From: Streptococcus mitis
Lineage (GTDB): Bacteria; Bacillota; Bacilli; Lactobacillales; Streptococcaceae
Reading direction: 5' to 3'
Assembly (NCBI RefSeq): GCF_002860865.1
Contig: NZ_PKIE01000010.1
Coordinates: 1-49,013 of the forward strand
DNA: 49,013 nt
The notes under the pieces are model-generated. The model was not told the origin of the DNA. It did not search any database and worked only from the letters and a program-made list of their open reading frames with translations. Shown one piece after another: positions 27,802 through 37,148 of the stretch (position 1 is the stretch's first letter; each line of letters begins with the position of its first letter). Both the position numbers and the translations under genes were made by a program.

Positions 27802-27883
27802 TTGATTTTTTACTAAAATCTTGATAGAATATTTATATTAAATCCTTGTCAGAACAGGGGTTTTTTATTGAAAGGATTTTATC
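27802..27883 (+). promoter_or_regulatory. Promoter and switch-like leader of the HhH gene
   Basis: TTGATT (27802-27807), 17 bases and TAGAAT (27825-27830) form a promoter. Its leader starts near AAATCCTTG (27840), which pairs with CAGGGGTTT in a terminator hairpin with six T residues. The same AAATCCTT is the exact complement of AAGGATTT (27872-27879), which contains the ribosome site. The two pairings exclude each other. Confidence 0.5.
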
Positions 27884-28279
27884 ATGTCAAAGAAACTCAA
27901 TCGTAAAAAACAATTACGAAATAGCCTCCGTCGTGCAGGTGCTTTTTCAAGTACTGTGACTAAGGTTGTAGAAGAGACAAAAAAAGTCGTGAAACGTGCA
28001 GAACAGTCAGCAAGCCAAGCTGGTAAGGCTGTTTCTAAAAAAGTTGAACAAGCAGTAGAAGCTACCAAAGAGCAAGCTCAAAAAGTAGCCAATTCTGTAG
28101 AAGATTTTGCAGCAAACTTGGGTGGACTTCCACTTGACCGTGCCAAAACTTTCTATGATGAAGGAATCAAGTCTGCTTCAGATTTCAAAAACTGGACTGA
28201 AAAAGAACTACTTGCCTTGAAAGGAATCGGCCCAGCTACCATCAAGAAATTGAAGGAAAATGGCATCAAGTTCAAGTAA
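27884..28279 (+). CDS. Helix-hairpin-helix protein with basic N-terminus
   Basis: 131 residues. Residues 1-20 are very basic (KKLNRKKQLRNSLRR). A long Ala/Lys/Glu helical region (about 25-85) resembles histone-like or LEA-like repeats. The C-terminus, LKGIGPATIKKLKENGI, is a helix-hairpin-helix DNA-binding motif. A DNA-binding or nucleoid-associated role is plausible; I know no assigned function. AAAGGA precedes the ATG. Confidence 0.75.
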   Translation: MSKKLNRKKQLRNSLRRAGAFSSTVTKVVEETKKVVKRAEQSASQAGKAVSKKVEQAVEATKEQAQKVANSVEDFAANLGGLPLDRAKTFYDEGIKSASDFKNWTEKELLALKGIGPATIKKLKENGIKFK

Positions 28280-28292
28280 TCTTTCTTGTGCC

Positions 28293-28321
28293 TTGCATTT
28301 CCGAAAAAATCTTGCTACAAT
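28293..28321 (+). promoter_or_regulatory. Promoter of the T-box valS operon
   Basis: TTGCAT (28293-28298), a 17-base spacer and TACAAT (28316-28321), just before the T-box leader. Confidence 0.8.
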
Positions 28322-28327
28322 AGAGCC

Positions 28328-28536
28328 ATTAGAGGTGTTTTGAATCCCACATTTTACAGAAAGTGGCGGTGCTGAGAAGTCCACAAATGTGTCAAAACTA
28401 GTTGCTAATGGATGAAAAATTGAAATAAAAGTGTCTTTTTGTTTTAAAGACGAGAGTTGCGGGCGCTGCCCGAATTTGGGTGGTACCGCGGATAAACACA
28501 TTCGTCCCTGTCATGTAGATGGCAGGGCTTTTCTTT
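28328..28536 (+). promoter_or_regulatory. T-box riboswitch, valine type (GTC specifier)
   Basis: Stem I runs from CCATTAG (28329) to CTAATGG (28426-28431 region), with the GGTGCTG/AGAAG apical signals. A GTC valine codon in the specifier loop is at 28391-28393. The T-box GGGTGGTACCGCGG is at 28478-28491. The terminator CCCTG...CAGGG with a TTTT tail is at about 28506-28534. Uncharged tRNA-Val would stabilise the antiterminator and turn on the downstream genes up to valS. Confidence 0.92.
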
Positions 28537-28561
28537 TGCGTTTTGGTCAAAGGAGGTTGTC

Positions 28562-29140
28562 ATGAAGCAATCTTTTAACACAAGTAAACTCTATTATGGT
28601 TTTCCAATCTTCATTTTGGGATATCAGGACAAGAATTTTGGACACAATATAACGACCTGCAGCTCCTCTTATAGTCTGGGAGATTGGCTAGTCATCGGTG
28701 TTGGTTCTGAGGAAAATGCGGTTGAGCAAATCAAGCATTACCAGAAGTTTACTGTGAATATTCCTGATGAAAATCTCATGCTCGAGATGGAGCAGGCTGG
28801 TTTTATCAGTCATCGAGAAAAATTGAAACACCTGGGACTAGACTACGAGATTTCTGACCAGACTCAATCTCCGATTTTAGAGGCCTGTCCAGTCGTGTTA
28901 GAATGTCAAGTTGATAGAATTATCGAGGAAGATGGAATCTGTCATATCTTTGCCAAGATTATCGAGCGACTTGCTGATCCTGAACTCTTGGATGATAAGG
29001 GACATTTTAAAAATGATCGTTTTTCACCGACTTACTTTATGGGGGACGGTCACCAGCGCGTTTATCGCTATTTAGATAACCGTGTTGACCCTATGGGGAG
29101 CTTCATCAAGAAAGCGAGGATGAAGGATGTCAAGAGCTGA
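28562..29140 (+). CDS. Flavin reductase-like FMN-binding protein
   Basis: 192 residues. FPIFILGYQDKNFGHNITTCSSSYSLGDWLVIGV and the HYQKFTVNIPDENL region resemble the flavin reductase split-barrel family that binds FMN. The electron acceptor is unknown. It is the first gene after the valine T-box, so expression depends on tRNA-Val charging. It overlaps the next gene by 14 bases. Confidence 0.8.
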   Translation: MKQSFNTSKLYYGFPIFILGYQDKNFGHNITTCSSSYSLGDWLVIGVGSEENAVEQIKHYQKFTVNIPDENLMLEMEQAGFISHREKLKHLGLDYEISDQTQSPILEACPVVLECQVDRIIEEDGICHIFAKIIERLADPELLDDKGHFKNDRFSPTYFMGDGHQRVYRYLDNRVDPMGSFIKKARMKDVKS

Positions 29141-29687
29141 ATTACCAGAACGATTAGAAACCGAACGACTCGTCCTACGAGTTCGTACAGTGGCAGAAGC
29201 TGAGGATATCCATACCTACGCTAGTCTTCCAGAGGTCACTTATCCAGCAGGTTTTCCGCCCGTCAAGACCTTGGAAGATGAGATTTATTATCTGGAGCAT
29301 ATCCTTCCAGAACGCAATCAAAAGGAAAATATCCCAGCTGGTTATGGAATTGTCGTCAAAGGAACCGATAAAGTCATCGGCTCTGTTGATTTCAACCATC
29401 GGCACGAAGACGATGTACTGGAGATTGGCTATACCTTGCACCCAGACTATTGGGGACGCAGTTATGTACCAGAAGCAGCGCGTACTTTGATTGACTTAGG
29501 ATTTAAAGAACTGGGACTTCATAAGATTGAGCTGACTTGCTTTGGTTATAATATCCAAAGTCAACGAGTTGCAGAGAAGCTTGGATTTACCCTCGAAGCT
29601 CGAATAAGAGACAGAAAGGATGTTCAAGGAAACCGCTGTGACAGTCTGATATATGGTTTGCTGAGGAGTGAGTGGGAGGTAATTTGA
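29127..29687 (+). CDS. GNAT family N-acetyltransferase (RimJ/RimL-like)
   Basis: 186 residues. LETERLVLRVRTVAEAEDI at the N-terminus, IGYTLHPDYWGRSYVPEA (acetyl-CoA binding motif A) and LTCFGYNIQSQRVAEKLGF with GFTLEARIRDRK are typical of RimJ/RimL-type acetyltransferases acting on N-terminal or amine substrates. The substrate is not predictable. Overlaps both neighbours in the T-box operon. Confidence 0.9.
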   Translation: MSRAELPERLETERLVLRVRTVAEAEDIHTYASLPEVTYPAGFPPVKTLEDEIYYLEHILPERNQKENIPAGYGIVVKGTDKVIGSVDFNHRHEDDVLEIGYTLHPDYWGRSYVPEAARTLIDLGFKELGLHKIELTCFGYNIQSQRVAEKLGFTLEARIRDRKDVQGNRCDSLIYGLLRSEWEVI

Positions 29688-30265
29688 TGCATCTTTTCAT
29701 CATTGGAGCTCCAGCTTCTGGGAAAATGACGATTGGTCAAGAACTGTCTCGGCTGACGAATGCTACCCTCTTTTATAACCATCAAGCCATCGATTTTGCA
29801 CTAGAAATCTATCAGGATTATACCGAGGAGATGTGGGAATTTGTTCGTGGAATTACCTTTTCTTTCCTTGGAGCTAGCGCTAGAAATCAGCGATATGTGA
29901 TTTTAACAGACGTGATTGATTTTTCAAATCAGTACCAGCTGATGTATTTGAAGCAAATTCAGGATTTGTTGAATGGCTATCATCAAGAGATTCTTTTTGT
30001 TGAGTTGGAAACAAGTCTTGAAGAGCGCATACGTCGAAATCGAACGGAGAATCGATTAAAGCACAAACCCTTAAAACGACATATTGAGGTATCTGAAAGA
30101 GAAATTTTAGAGATTGCTGAAACACTTCAATTAAATTCCCAACATCAACCGAATGAGTTGCACCACTACTTTAAAATAAATAATACGAATCTGTCTGCAG
30201 AAGAAGTTGCTAAGCAGATTCAAGATAAAATAAATACAATAGAGAAAGGACAAACACATGTCTAA
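29687..30265 (+). CDS. P-loop nucleotide kinase-like protein
   Basis: 192 residues starting with the ATG at 29687 (overlapping TGA of the acetyltransferase), behind GGGAGG. A Walker [10 protein letters not shown] (residues 7-15) and the Arg-rich LID-like segment [17 protein letters not shown] suggest a shikimate/adenylate kinase-type phosphotransferase of the AAA_33/zeta family. No specific substrate recognised. It overlaps valS by eight bases. Confidence 0.78.
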   Translation: MHLFIIGAPASGKMTIGQELSRLTNATLFYNHQAIDFALEIYQDYTEEMWEFVRGITFSFLGASARNQRYVILTDVIDFSNQYQLMYLKQIQDLLNGYHQEILFVELETSLEERIRRNRTENRLKHKPLKRHIEVSEREILEIAETLQLNSQHQPNELHHYFKINNTNLSAEEVAKQIQDKINTIEKGQTHV

Positions 30266-32909
30266 AGAACTTTCACCTAAATATAATCCAGCCGACGTTG
30301 AGGCTGGTCGTTACCAAAAATGGCTTGATGCGGATGTTTTCAAGCCTTCAGGAGATCAAAAGGCTAAGCCTTATTCAATCGTGATTCCACCACCAAACGT
30401 AACTGGGAAACTTCACCTTGGTCACGCTTGGGATACGACTTTGCAAGATATCATCATCCGTCAAAAACGCATGCAAGGTTTTGATACGCTTTGGCTTCCT
30501 GGTATGGACCACGCTGGGATTGCGACTCAGGCTAAGGTTGAGGAGCGCTTGCGTGGCGAGGGTATTACGCGTTATGACCTGGGTCGTGAAAAATTCCTCG
30601 ATAAGGTTTGGGAATGGAAAGACGAATATGCCACTACTATCAAGGAACAATGGGGCAAGATGGGGCTCTCAGTAGACTACTCTCGTGAGCGTTTCACTCT
30701 TGATGAAGGTTTGTCTAAAGCCGTTCGCAAAGTATTCGTGGACCTTTACAAGAAAGGATGGATCTACCGTGGTGAATTTATCATCAACTGGGATCCAGCA
30801 GCTCGCACAGCCCTTTCTGATATCGAAGTTATCCACAAGGACGTAGAAGGTGCCTTCTACCACATGAACTATATGCTGGAAGACGGTTCACGCGCCCTTG
30901 AAGTGGCGACAACTCGTCCTGAGACCATGTTTGGGGACGTTGCCGTTGCGGTCAATCCAGAAGACCCACGCTACAAGGACTTGATTGGTAAAAATGTCAT
31001 TCTTCCAATCGCTAATAAATTGATCCCAATCGTTGGGGATAAGCATGCAGATCCTGAGTTTGGTACTGGTGTTGTGAAAATCACGCCTGCCCATGATCCA
31101 AACGACTTCTTGGTTGGTCAACGTCACAACTTGCCGCAAGTCAATGTTATGAACGATGACGGAACTATGAATGACTTGACCTTTGAATTTGTAGGCATGG
31201 ATCGTTTTGAAGCTCGTAAGGCAGTCGTTGCTAAGCTGGAAGAAATCGGTGCTCTTGTCAAAATCGAAAAACTTGTTCACAGTGTTGGCCACTCAGAACG
31301 TACAGGTGTCGTGGTTGAGCCACGCTTGTCTACTCAATGGTTCGTCAAGATGGATCAATTGGCGAAAAATGCCATTGCCAATCAAGACACAGAAGACAAG
31401 GTAGAATTCTACCCACCTCGTTTCAACGATACCTTCCTTCAATGGATGGAAAATGTTCACGACTGGGTAATCTCTCGTCAGCTCTGGTGGGGTCACCAAA
31501 TCCCTGCTTGGTACAATGCTGAGGGTGAAATATATGTCGGCGAAGAAGCTCCAGAAGGTGAAGGTTGGACTCAGGACGAAGATGTCTTGGATACGTGGTT
31601 CAGTTCGGCTCTTTGGCCATTCTCTACCATGGGCTGGCCGGATGTCGACTCAGAAGACTTCAAACGTTATTATCCAACATCAACTTTGGTGACTGGTTAT
31701 GATATTATCCCGTTCTGGGTATCTCGAATGATTTTCCAAGGTTTGGAATTTACTGGCAAGTCGCCATTTAAAAATGCCTTGATTCATGGTCTCATTCGTG
31801 ATGAGCAAGGACGCAAGATGTCGAAATCTCTCGGTAACGGGATTGATCCAATGGATGTTATTGATAAGTACGGAACAGATAGCCTTCGTTGGTTCCTTTC
31901 AAACGGTTCTGCACCAGGGCAAGACGTGCGTTTCTCTTATGAGAAAATGGATGCTTCATGGAACTTTATTAACAAAATCTGGAACATCTCTCGTTATATC
32001 CTCATGAATAATGAAGGTTTGACCCTTGAGCAAGCAACTGCCAATGTCGAAAAAGTGGTCAACAAGGAAGCTGGAAATGTCACAGACCGCTGGATTCTCC
32101 ACAACCTCAATGAAACTATCGGTAAAGTTACTGAAAACTTTGACAAGTTTGAGTTTGGTGTGGCTGGACACATCCTCTACAACTTCATCTGGGATGAATT
32201 TGCGGATTGGTACGTTGAGTTGACCAAGGAAGTCCTTTATAGCGATAACGAAGAAGAGAAAGTCATCACACGTTCTGTTCTCCTTTATACCTTGGACAAG
32301 ATTCTTCGTCTCCTTCACCCAATCATGCCGTTCGTGACAGAGGAAATCTTTGGACAAATCTCAGAAGGCTCTATCGTCACAGCTGCATACCCAACTGTCA
32401 ACCCAGCCTTTGAAGACCTTGCTGCCCACACAGGTGTGGAAAGCCTCAAAGACTTGATCCGTGCTGTTCGTAATGCGCGTGCGGAAGTAAACGTAGCACC
32501 AAGCAAACCAATCACCATCCTTGTTAAGACAAGCGATAGTGACTTGGAAGCCTTCTTTAACAGCAATGTCAACTACATCAAACGCTTCACAAATCCAGAA
32601 CACCTGGAAATCGCATCAACTATTCCTGCACCTGAACTCGCTATGTCAAGCGTCATCACAGGAGCAGAAATCTACTTGCCACTGGCAGACCTCCTCAATG
32701 TCGAAGAAGAACTGGCTCGTCTCGACAAGGAACTAGCTAAATGGCAAAAAGAACTGGATATGGTCAGCAAGAAACTCTCTAACGAACGCTTCGTAGCTAA
32801 TGCCAAACCAGAAGTCGTCAAAAAAGAACGCGACAAACAAGCCGACTACCAAGCCAAATACGACGCGACCGTAGCACGTATTGATGAGATGAAGAAGTTG
32901 GTGAAATAA
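30258..32909 (+). CDS. valS: Valyl-tRNA synthetase
   Basis: 883 residues, class Ia synthetase. [13 protein letters not shown] holds the HIGH-type motif (HLGH, about residues 53-56); [14 protein letters not shown] holds KMSKS (about 520). The large CP1 editing domain lies between them, and the C-terminal coiled-coil arm ([22 protein letters not shown]) is present. It charges tRNA-Val. It is the last gene of the T-box operon, whose GTC specifier agrees with this product. Confidence 0.98.
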   Translation: MSKELSPKYNPADVEAGRYQKWLDADVFKPSGDQKAKPYSIVIPPPNVTGKLHLGHAWDTTLQDIIIRQKRMQGFDTLWLPGMDHAGIATQAKVEERLRGEGITRYDLGREKFLDKVWEWKDEYATTIKEQWGKMGLSVDYSRERFTLDEGLSKAVRKVFVDLYKKGWIYRGEFIINWDPAARTALSDIEVIHKDVEGAFYHMNYMLEDGSRALEVATTRPETMFGDVAVAVNPEDPRYKDLIGKNVILPIANKLIPIVGDKHADPEFGTGVVKITPAHDPNDFLVGQRHNLPQVNVMNDDGTMNDLTFEFVGMDRFEARKAVVAKLEEIGALVKIEKLVHSVGHSERTGVVVEPRLSTQWFVKMDQLAKNAIANQDTEDKVEFYPPRFNDTFLQWMENVHDWVISRQLWWGHQIPAWYNAEGEIYVGEEAPEGEGWTQDEDVLDTWFSSALWPFSTMGWPDVDSEDFKRYYPTSTLVTGYDIIPFWVSRMIFQGLEFTGKSPFKNALIHGLIRDEQGRKMSKSLGNGIDPMDVIDKYGTDSLRWFLSNGSAPGQDVRFSYEKMDASWNFINKIWNISRYILMNNEGLTLEQATANVEKVVNKEAGNVTDRWILHNLNETIGKVTENFDKFEFGVAGHILYNFIWDEFADWYVELTKEVLYSDNEEEKVITRSVLLYTLDKILRLLHPIMPFVTEEIFGQISEGSIVTAAYPTVNPAFEDLAAHTGVESLKDLIRAVRNARAEVNVAPSKPITILVKTSDSDLEAFFNSNVNYIKRFTNPEHLEIASTIPAPELAMSSVITGAEIYLPLADLLNVEEELARLDKELAKWQKELDMVSKKLSNERFVANAKPEVVKKERDKQADYQAKYDATVARIDEMKKLVK

Positions 32910-32916
32910 ACATAGA

Positions 32917-32942
32917 AACACGGTGATAAACCGTGTTTTTTG
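32917..32942 (+). terminator. valS terminator
   Basis: AACACGGT-GATAA-ACCGTGTT followed by T residues. TGGTATAATG, an extended -10 promoter (TATAAT at 32944-32949), starts directly behind it and likely serves the defence operon. Confidence 0.85.
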
Positions 32943-32984
32943 GTATAATGAAAAATGAGAATATTTTTTGAAAAAAGGTAAGAA

Positions 32985-34148
32985 ATGATAGAAGTTGTAG
33001 ACTTATTTTCTGGTGCTGGAGGATTGACTTTTGGCTTTCAGAATACAATTAAAAATAATAAATTTGTTTCCAGAAATGACTTTAACATTAGATTTGCAAA
33101 TGAATTCAATCATGATGCAGCAGAAGCTTTCAGACAAAATTATCCTAGAGTTACTATGATTGAGGAAGATATTGCTAATATAGATGAACATTTTTTAAAA
33201 TCCAAAGGAATCAGTTCAAAAAGAGTTGATTTAGTTATTGGTGGACCACCTTGTCAGTCATTTAGTACGGTTGGTAAGAGACAATATGATAAAAGAGCTA
33301 AAATGTATAGAGAATATCGAAGAATACTTTCTTTTATCCAACCTAAGATGTTTGTTTTTGAAAATGTTTTTGGACTTTTAACTATGAAAAATGAACAGAA
33401 CGGCCCAATCATTAGAAATGTAAAAGAAAGTTTTAATGATTTATCAAGCTTTGGTGATGTCAGTGGTTATGACGTTTTTACTAAATTAATTAATGCAAAA
33501 GATTTTGGTGTTCCTCAAAATAGAGAACGTGTTTTTTTGATAGGAATAAGAAAGGATTTAAAAATTAAGTTCGAGTGGACATTCCCAGAAGAAACTACCC
33601 TAAACAATGAAATTACATTAAGAGATGCAATTAGTGATTTACCTATATTAGGAAATAATGAACAAAAAAATAATTATATATGTGAACCAAGAACAGAGTA
33701 CCAAGCTTTATTAAAAGGAAATCAAACCGAGCTACTTAATCATGTTAGTCGAAATCATGGTGAGAGATTACAAAAAATAATGAGAGCTCTTGAAGAGGGG
33801 CAAGGAAAAAACGATATTAATAGGATGGTAGAAGATGGTATTTTAGATAAAGATTTATACCTGACTTCTGGCTATAATAATACTTACGGTAGATTGTGGT
33901 GGGATAGACCTTCTACTACTATTACAAATAATTTGTCAACACCATCCTCTCTTCGTTGCATTCATCCTGAACAAAACCGAGCTTTGACGGCTAGAGAAGG
34001 GGCAAGAATTCAATCTTTTCCAGATAATTATAAATTTGTAGGTGGATTGCAAGCTATCAATACTCAAATTGGGAATGCTGTCCCCCCTATTTTGAGTATT
34101 CATCTGGCTAATAGAATAAAAAATTTTTTCGAGGAAAATAAATTATAA
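32985..34148 (+). CDS. DNA (cytosine-5-)-methyltransferase, defence operon gene 1
   Basis: 387 residues with all main C5-methyltransferase motifs: I DLFSGAGGLTFGF (6-18), IV GGPPCQSFS with catalytic Cys90, VI ENVFGLL, VIII RERVFLIGI, IX RPSTTI and X QIGNAVPP. The target-recognition region between VIII and IX holds a recognisable NHVSRNHGERLQKI stretch; the recognised sequence cannot be predicted. It is strikingly AT-rich compared with valS, suggesting transfer. The next gene starts 12 bases later, with no restriction enzyme of usual type. Confidence 0.93.
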   Translation: MIEVVDLFSGAGGLTFGFQNTIKNNKFVSRNDFNIRFANEFNHDAAEAFRQNYPRVTMIEEDIANIDEHFLKSKGISSKRVDLVIGGPPCQSFSTVGKRQYDKRAKMYREYRRILSFIQPKMFVFENVFGLLTMKNEQNGPIIRNVKESFNDLSSFGDVSGYDVFTKLINAKDFGVPQNRERVFLIGIRKDLKIKFEWTFPEETTLNNEITLRDAISDLPILGNNEQKNNYICEPRTEYQALLKGNQTELLNHVSRNHGERLQKIMRALEEGQGKNDINRMVEDGILDKDLYLTSGYNNTYGRLWWDRPSTTITNNLSTPSSLRCIHPEQNRALTAREGARIQSFPDNYKFVGGLQAINTQIGNAVPPILSIHLANRIKNFFEENKL

Positions 34149-34160
34149 AGGCGTTTGATT

Positions 34161-36278
34161 ATGATAGAAACTAATAGTATCCCATTTAACTTCTCTTATT
34201 TTGCTTTAAACTTGTTAGGAAAGCAAATGTATACTAATAATTGGAGCGCAATATCTGAATTAATAGCTAATGGTTTAGATGCTGGTGCAACAAATGTCAA
34301 GCTCTATATAGAATCTATCGATAAAGAGAATTCGATATTAGAGATTTTAGATAATGGCAGTGGAATGAGCTATGAAGATTTATCTACTAAGTACGCCTTG
34401 ATTGGTAGAAATAGACGTATATCAAACGAGGAATTCTCTGAGAAGACAAAGGGAAGAAAAGGTATAGGAAAATTAGCGACATTATTTTTGTCAAAAAAAT
34501 ATTATATAGTTTCTAAGAAGGGAGGAACTGAAACAGCTTGGATGTTAGACTCTACAAATGCATCTGATAGCGATATTCCTGAATTAATTCGTGTTGACAT
34601 TAATGATGTATCTATTGAAAATAGAAGTGTTTGGGATTCGTTTGAGTCGGGGACTTTGATAAAATCGGTTGGAGTTAATTTAGCTGGATTTGCAGAGGGA
34701 AAGCTAGATTCTTTAAAGATGAATTTGGCTAATTATTACTTGTTAAACAATATTGGTGCAGTTATCGAAGTGGCGTACAAGACTAAAGCAAAACAGAAGA
34801 TAGAATTTTCAAAAGTTTCTAAAGTAATTGGATTTAAAAATTTGTATGCTTTTTTTCAAACTTCTGAAGGTATCGTTGAAAACAAATTGTTAAATGACTC
34901 AGTGAAAATAAATGCAGATTTAGAACAAGTATCCAACAAATTACGTAAGGTAAAAAAATTAAATCCATCAGATATTACTAAAATAAATTTAAAAGGAAAA
35001 AGAAAATTTATAACTTTACAAGGATATGCAAAGGAATTTAATTATGAATTAACTGGTTGGATAGGAATCCACAGTACAATTAATATGGTGGAAGCAGCTG
35101 AAAATACAAAAAATGATCCCAATAATAGATTTATAAGGAATTCTGTTTATAAGGCTAATCAGCTAAGACTTTATGTTAGAGATAAATTGGCAGTATCAGA
35201 TTTTATGCCACAGTTAAATAATACTCAAGCATTTAGTAATTATATAGAAGGGGAAATCTCATTTGATATTTTAGACAATGATTATTTGGAGGATATTTCA
35301 ACTTCAAATCGTGAAGGATTATCAGGAAATGATGAAAGGATAACTTTATTGATTGAACTGCTAAAACCAATTGTTAATAAGTTGATAAGTGAACGTGTTA
35401 ATGTTGGTGGTGTAGTTCGCAAAGAAGTGGAAAAAATTCGACAAGAAGAAAAAGAGAAATCAGAAAGAAAAGAGCAACTTGCAGAGGAAAAAAGGAAGCA
35501 AGCAGAAGAAAATAAAAGAATTGCAGAACAGCAACGTCAGGAGGCTGATTTAGCTAGAAAATTGGCAGAGACAAAACAAAAAGAAGCAGAAATAGCTAGA
35601 GACATAGCAGAGGAGGAAAGTAAAAGAAAGGATGTTTTAATTGGAAGTAATAATTCTGCGCAACAAAATTTGCTGGCTCATGAATTAACTGGAGTGTATA
35701 AAAACATAGATTCAGTAAATAAAAAAATTGTTGCAGATTTTAAATCGACAGATGATTTTGAACGAGTGAGCGAGTATGTTGTTAGTCTAAAAAAATCTTC
35801 TGGAAAATTATTTACAATAAAAAACCAAATTCTCAAATTAAATACTTCGGAAGTAAAAGGAAGGAAATACATTAATGTCAAAAGTTATATAAAGAGTTAC
35901 TTAAACAGTCTGTCTTATAAAAATTTAGAGATTATAATTGATTTTTCAAATAATCCTCATACTTCCAGAGTACATATTTTTGATTTAGGTATGATACTAG
36001 ATAATTTTATTATAAATGCTATGGATCAACTAGCAGACAAAATTATATTTAAATTCATAGATGAAGAAAATAGATTAGTTATAACTTCTAATAAGCCATT
36101 ATCTTCTGAAATAGTAAATAAGGACGATATTTTTAGATTAGGATTTACTACTAAAGAAAATGGAACAGGAGTTGGAATGTACATAATTAGACAAACTTGT
36201 AAAAAATTTAAATGGGAAATTAAAGTGGTTTCAAATACGGAAGAAACAAGCTTTATAATTGAATTAGGTGATAATTAG
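34161..36278 (+). CDS. Dual GHKL protein: MORC/MutL-like ATPase plus histidine-kinase-like C-terminus
   Basis: 705 residues. The N-terminal GHKL ATPase has ELIANGLDA (Glu33, Asn37, Asp40), LDNGSGM (63-69) and KGRKGIGKLA (97-106), as in Hsp90/MutL/MORC proteins. A transducer-like region follows, then a long coiled coil (about 418-490, KRKQAEENKRIAEQQRQEA). The C-terminus looks like a histidine kinase: an H-box-like LLAHELTG (His about 507), N-box LDNFIINAMDQL (about 613-624), F-box IFRLGFTTK and G2 GTGVGMY. The G1 Asp motif is degenerate (TSNKPLSS). The ATG at 34161 is preferred to a TTG six bases earlier. A receiver protein gene follows after three bases. Confidence 0.82.
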   Translation: MIETNSIPFNFSYFALNLLGKQMYTNNWSAISELIANGLDAGATNVKLYIESIDKENSILEILDNGSGMSYEDLSTKYALIGRNRRISNEEFSEKTKGRKGIGKLATLFLSKKYYIVSKKGGTETAWMLDSTNASDSDIPELIRVDINDVSIENRSVWDSFESGTLIKSVGVNLAGFAEGKLDSLKMNLANYYLLNNIGAVIEVAYKTKAKQKIEFSKVSKVIGFKNLYAFFQTSEGIVENKLLNDSVKINADLEQVSNKLRKVKKLNPSDITKINLKGKRKFITLQGYAKEFNYELTGWIGIHSTINMVEAAENTKNDPNNRFIRNSVYKANQLRLYVRDKLAVSDFMPQLNNTQAFSNYIEGEISFDILDNDYLEDISTSNREGLSGNDERITLLIELLKPIVNKLISERVNVGGVVRKEVEKIRQEEKEKSERKEQLAEEKRKQAEENKRIAEQQRQEADLARKLAETKQKEAEIARDIAEEESKRKDVLIGSNNSAQQNLLAHELTGVYKNIDSVNKKIVADFKSTDDFERVSEYVVSLKKSSGKLFTIKNQILKLNTSEVKGRKYINVKSYIKSYLNSLSYKNLEIIIDFSNNPHTSRVHIFDLGMILDNFIINAMDQLADKIIFKFIDEENRLVITSNKPLSSEIVNKDDIFRLGFTTKENGTGVGMYIIRQTCKKFKWEIKVVSNTEETSFIIELGDN

Positions 36279-36281
36279 AAA

Positions 36282-37148
36282 ATGCGTAGAGATATTAGTA
36301 TTATTTGGTTAGAAGATGAGATGGAAGATGCTTTTCACGACTATTTAAAAATAGTAAACAAAGCTATAGAAGATAAAGGTTATCAATTATTAACAGATAA
36401 TTGTTATTTATGTGAAAGCATTGGAGATGCCAGAAAAGTTTTGGATGATAGTTCTAAAAGAATCGATTTTTTTATATCTGATTTTAATTTAGGAGAAGAA
36501 TATGCGAATGGTATTGATAATGGCATTGACTTTTTAAGTGATGTAAGAAGTCGAGAAAACTATAAGCAATTTTTTATTCTTTATTCAAAAAATTATGATG
36601 AGATAAAGGAGACAGTAATAACAAAAATTAATAAGGAAGATAATCTAGGATTATTAAATAATACTATGATTATCAACTTATCCTCTCCTAGTGATGAAGT
36701 AATTAAACGTGAATTTCAGAAAGCCATTGAAATTAGTCTATCAAAATGGGATGAACTAAATGCTCTTAGAGGAGAGTATATGAGTGAAAATGCTGAGATA
36801 GAATATGAATTAAAAAAAATATTAAAGGTTGACTTGGCAGATTCTAGAAATTATAAATCTCTATACGGAGATTTTAAAAATAATCATCTTAGTAAACGTG
36901 ATAAAACCCTCAACAAATCATTATTGAATGATTGGATGCGAATGATAGATAAACGGAATTCATTAGCTCATTCTAAAGAAGAATTTAATGATGTAAAAGG
37001 ATATGTGATATCAAATATTGATGATAAAAGTATACAAATTGTAGAAGAGGAAATTAACGAAGAGAGAAAATTATTGATACATCTATCAGAACGAGTGAAA
37101 GCATTGGTAAGATCAAGACCAAAAAGAATAATCAATAATAAACATTAA
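36282..37148 (+). CDS. Receiver-domain protein with C-terminal HEPN-like RNase motif
   Basis: 288 residues. Residues 1-135 look like a receiver: IIWLEDE (acidic pair about 11-13), FFISDFNLG with candidate phosphoacceptor Asp67, and FILYSK. The usual late Lys is not obvious. The C-terminal part, mostly helical, contains MIDKRNSLAH (Arg225-N-S-L-A-His230), an exact Rx4H motif as in HEPN RNases. So it may be a phosphorylation-controlled RNase effector. It sits three bases after the GHKL gene, whose kinase-like end is its likely partner. The domain calls are by eye. Confidence 0.7.
   Translation: MRRDISIIWLEDEMEDAFHDYLKIVNKAIEDKGYQLLTDNCYLCESIGDARKVLDDSSKRIDFFISDFNLGEEYANGIDNGIDFLSDVRSRENYKQFFILYSKNYDEIKETVITKINKEDNLGLLNNTMIINLSSPSDEVIKREFQKAIEISLSKWDELNALRGEYMSENAEIEYELKKILKVDLADSRNYKSLYGDFKNNHLSKRDKTLNKSLLNDWMRMIDKRNSLAHSKEEFNDVKGYVISNIDDKSIQIVEEEINEERKLLIHLSERVKALVRSRPKRIINNKH

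Noticed and set aside
34161..36278. The GHKL protein as a plain MutL or Hsp90
   Set aside because: It lacks the MutL C-terminal endonuclease domain and Hsp90 middle domain features, and ends in a histidine-kinase-like module instead.
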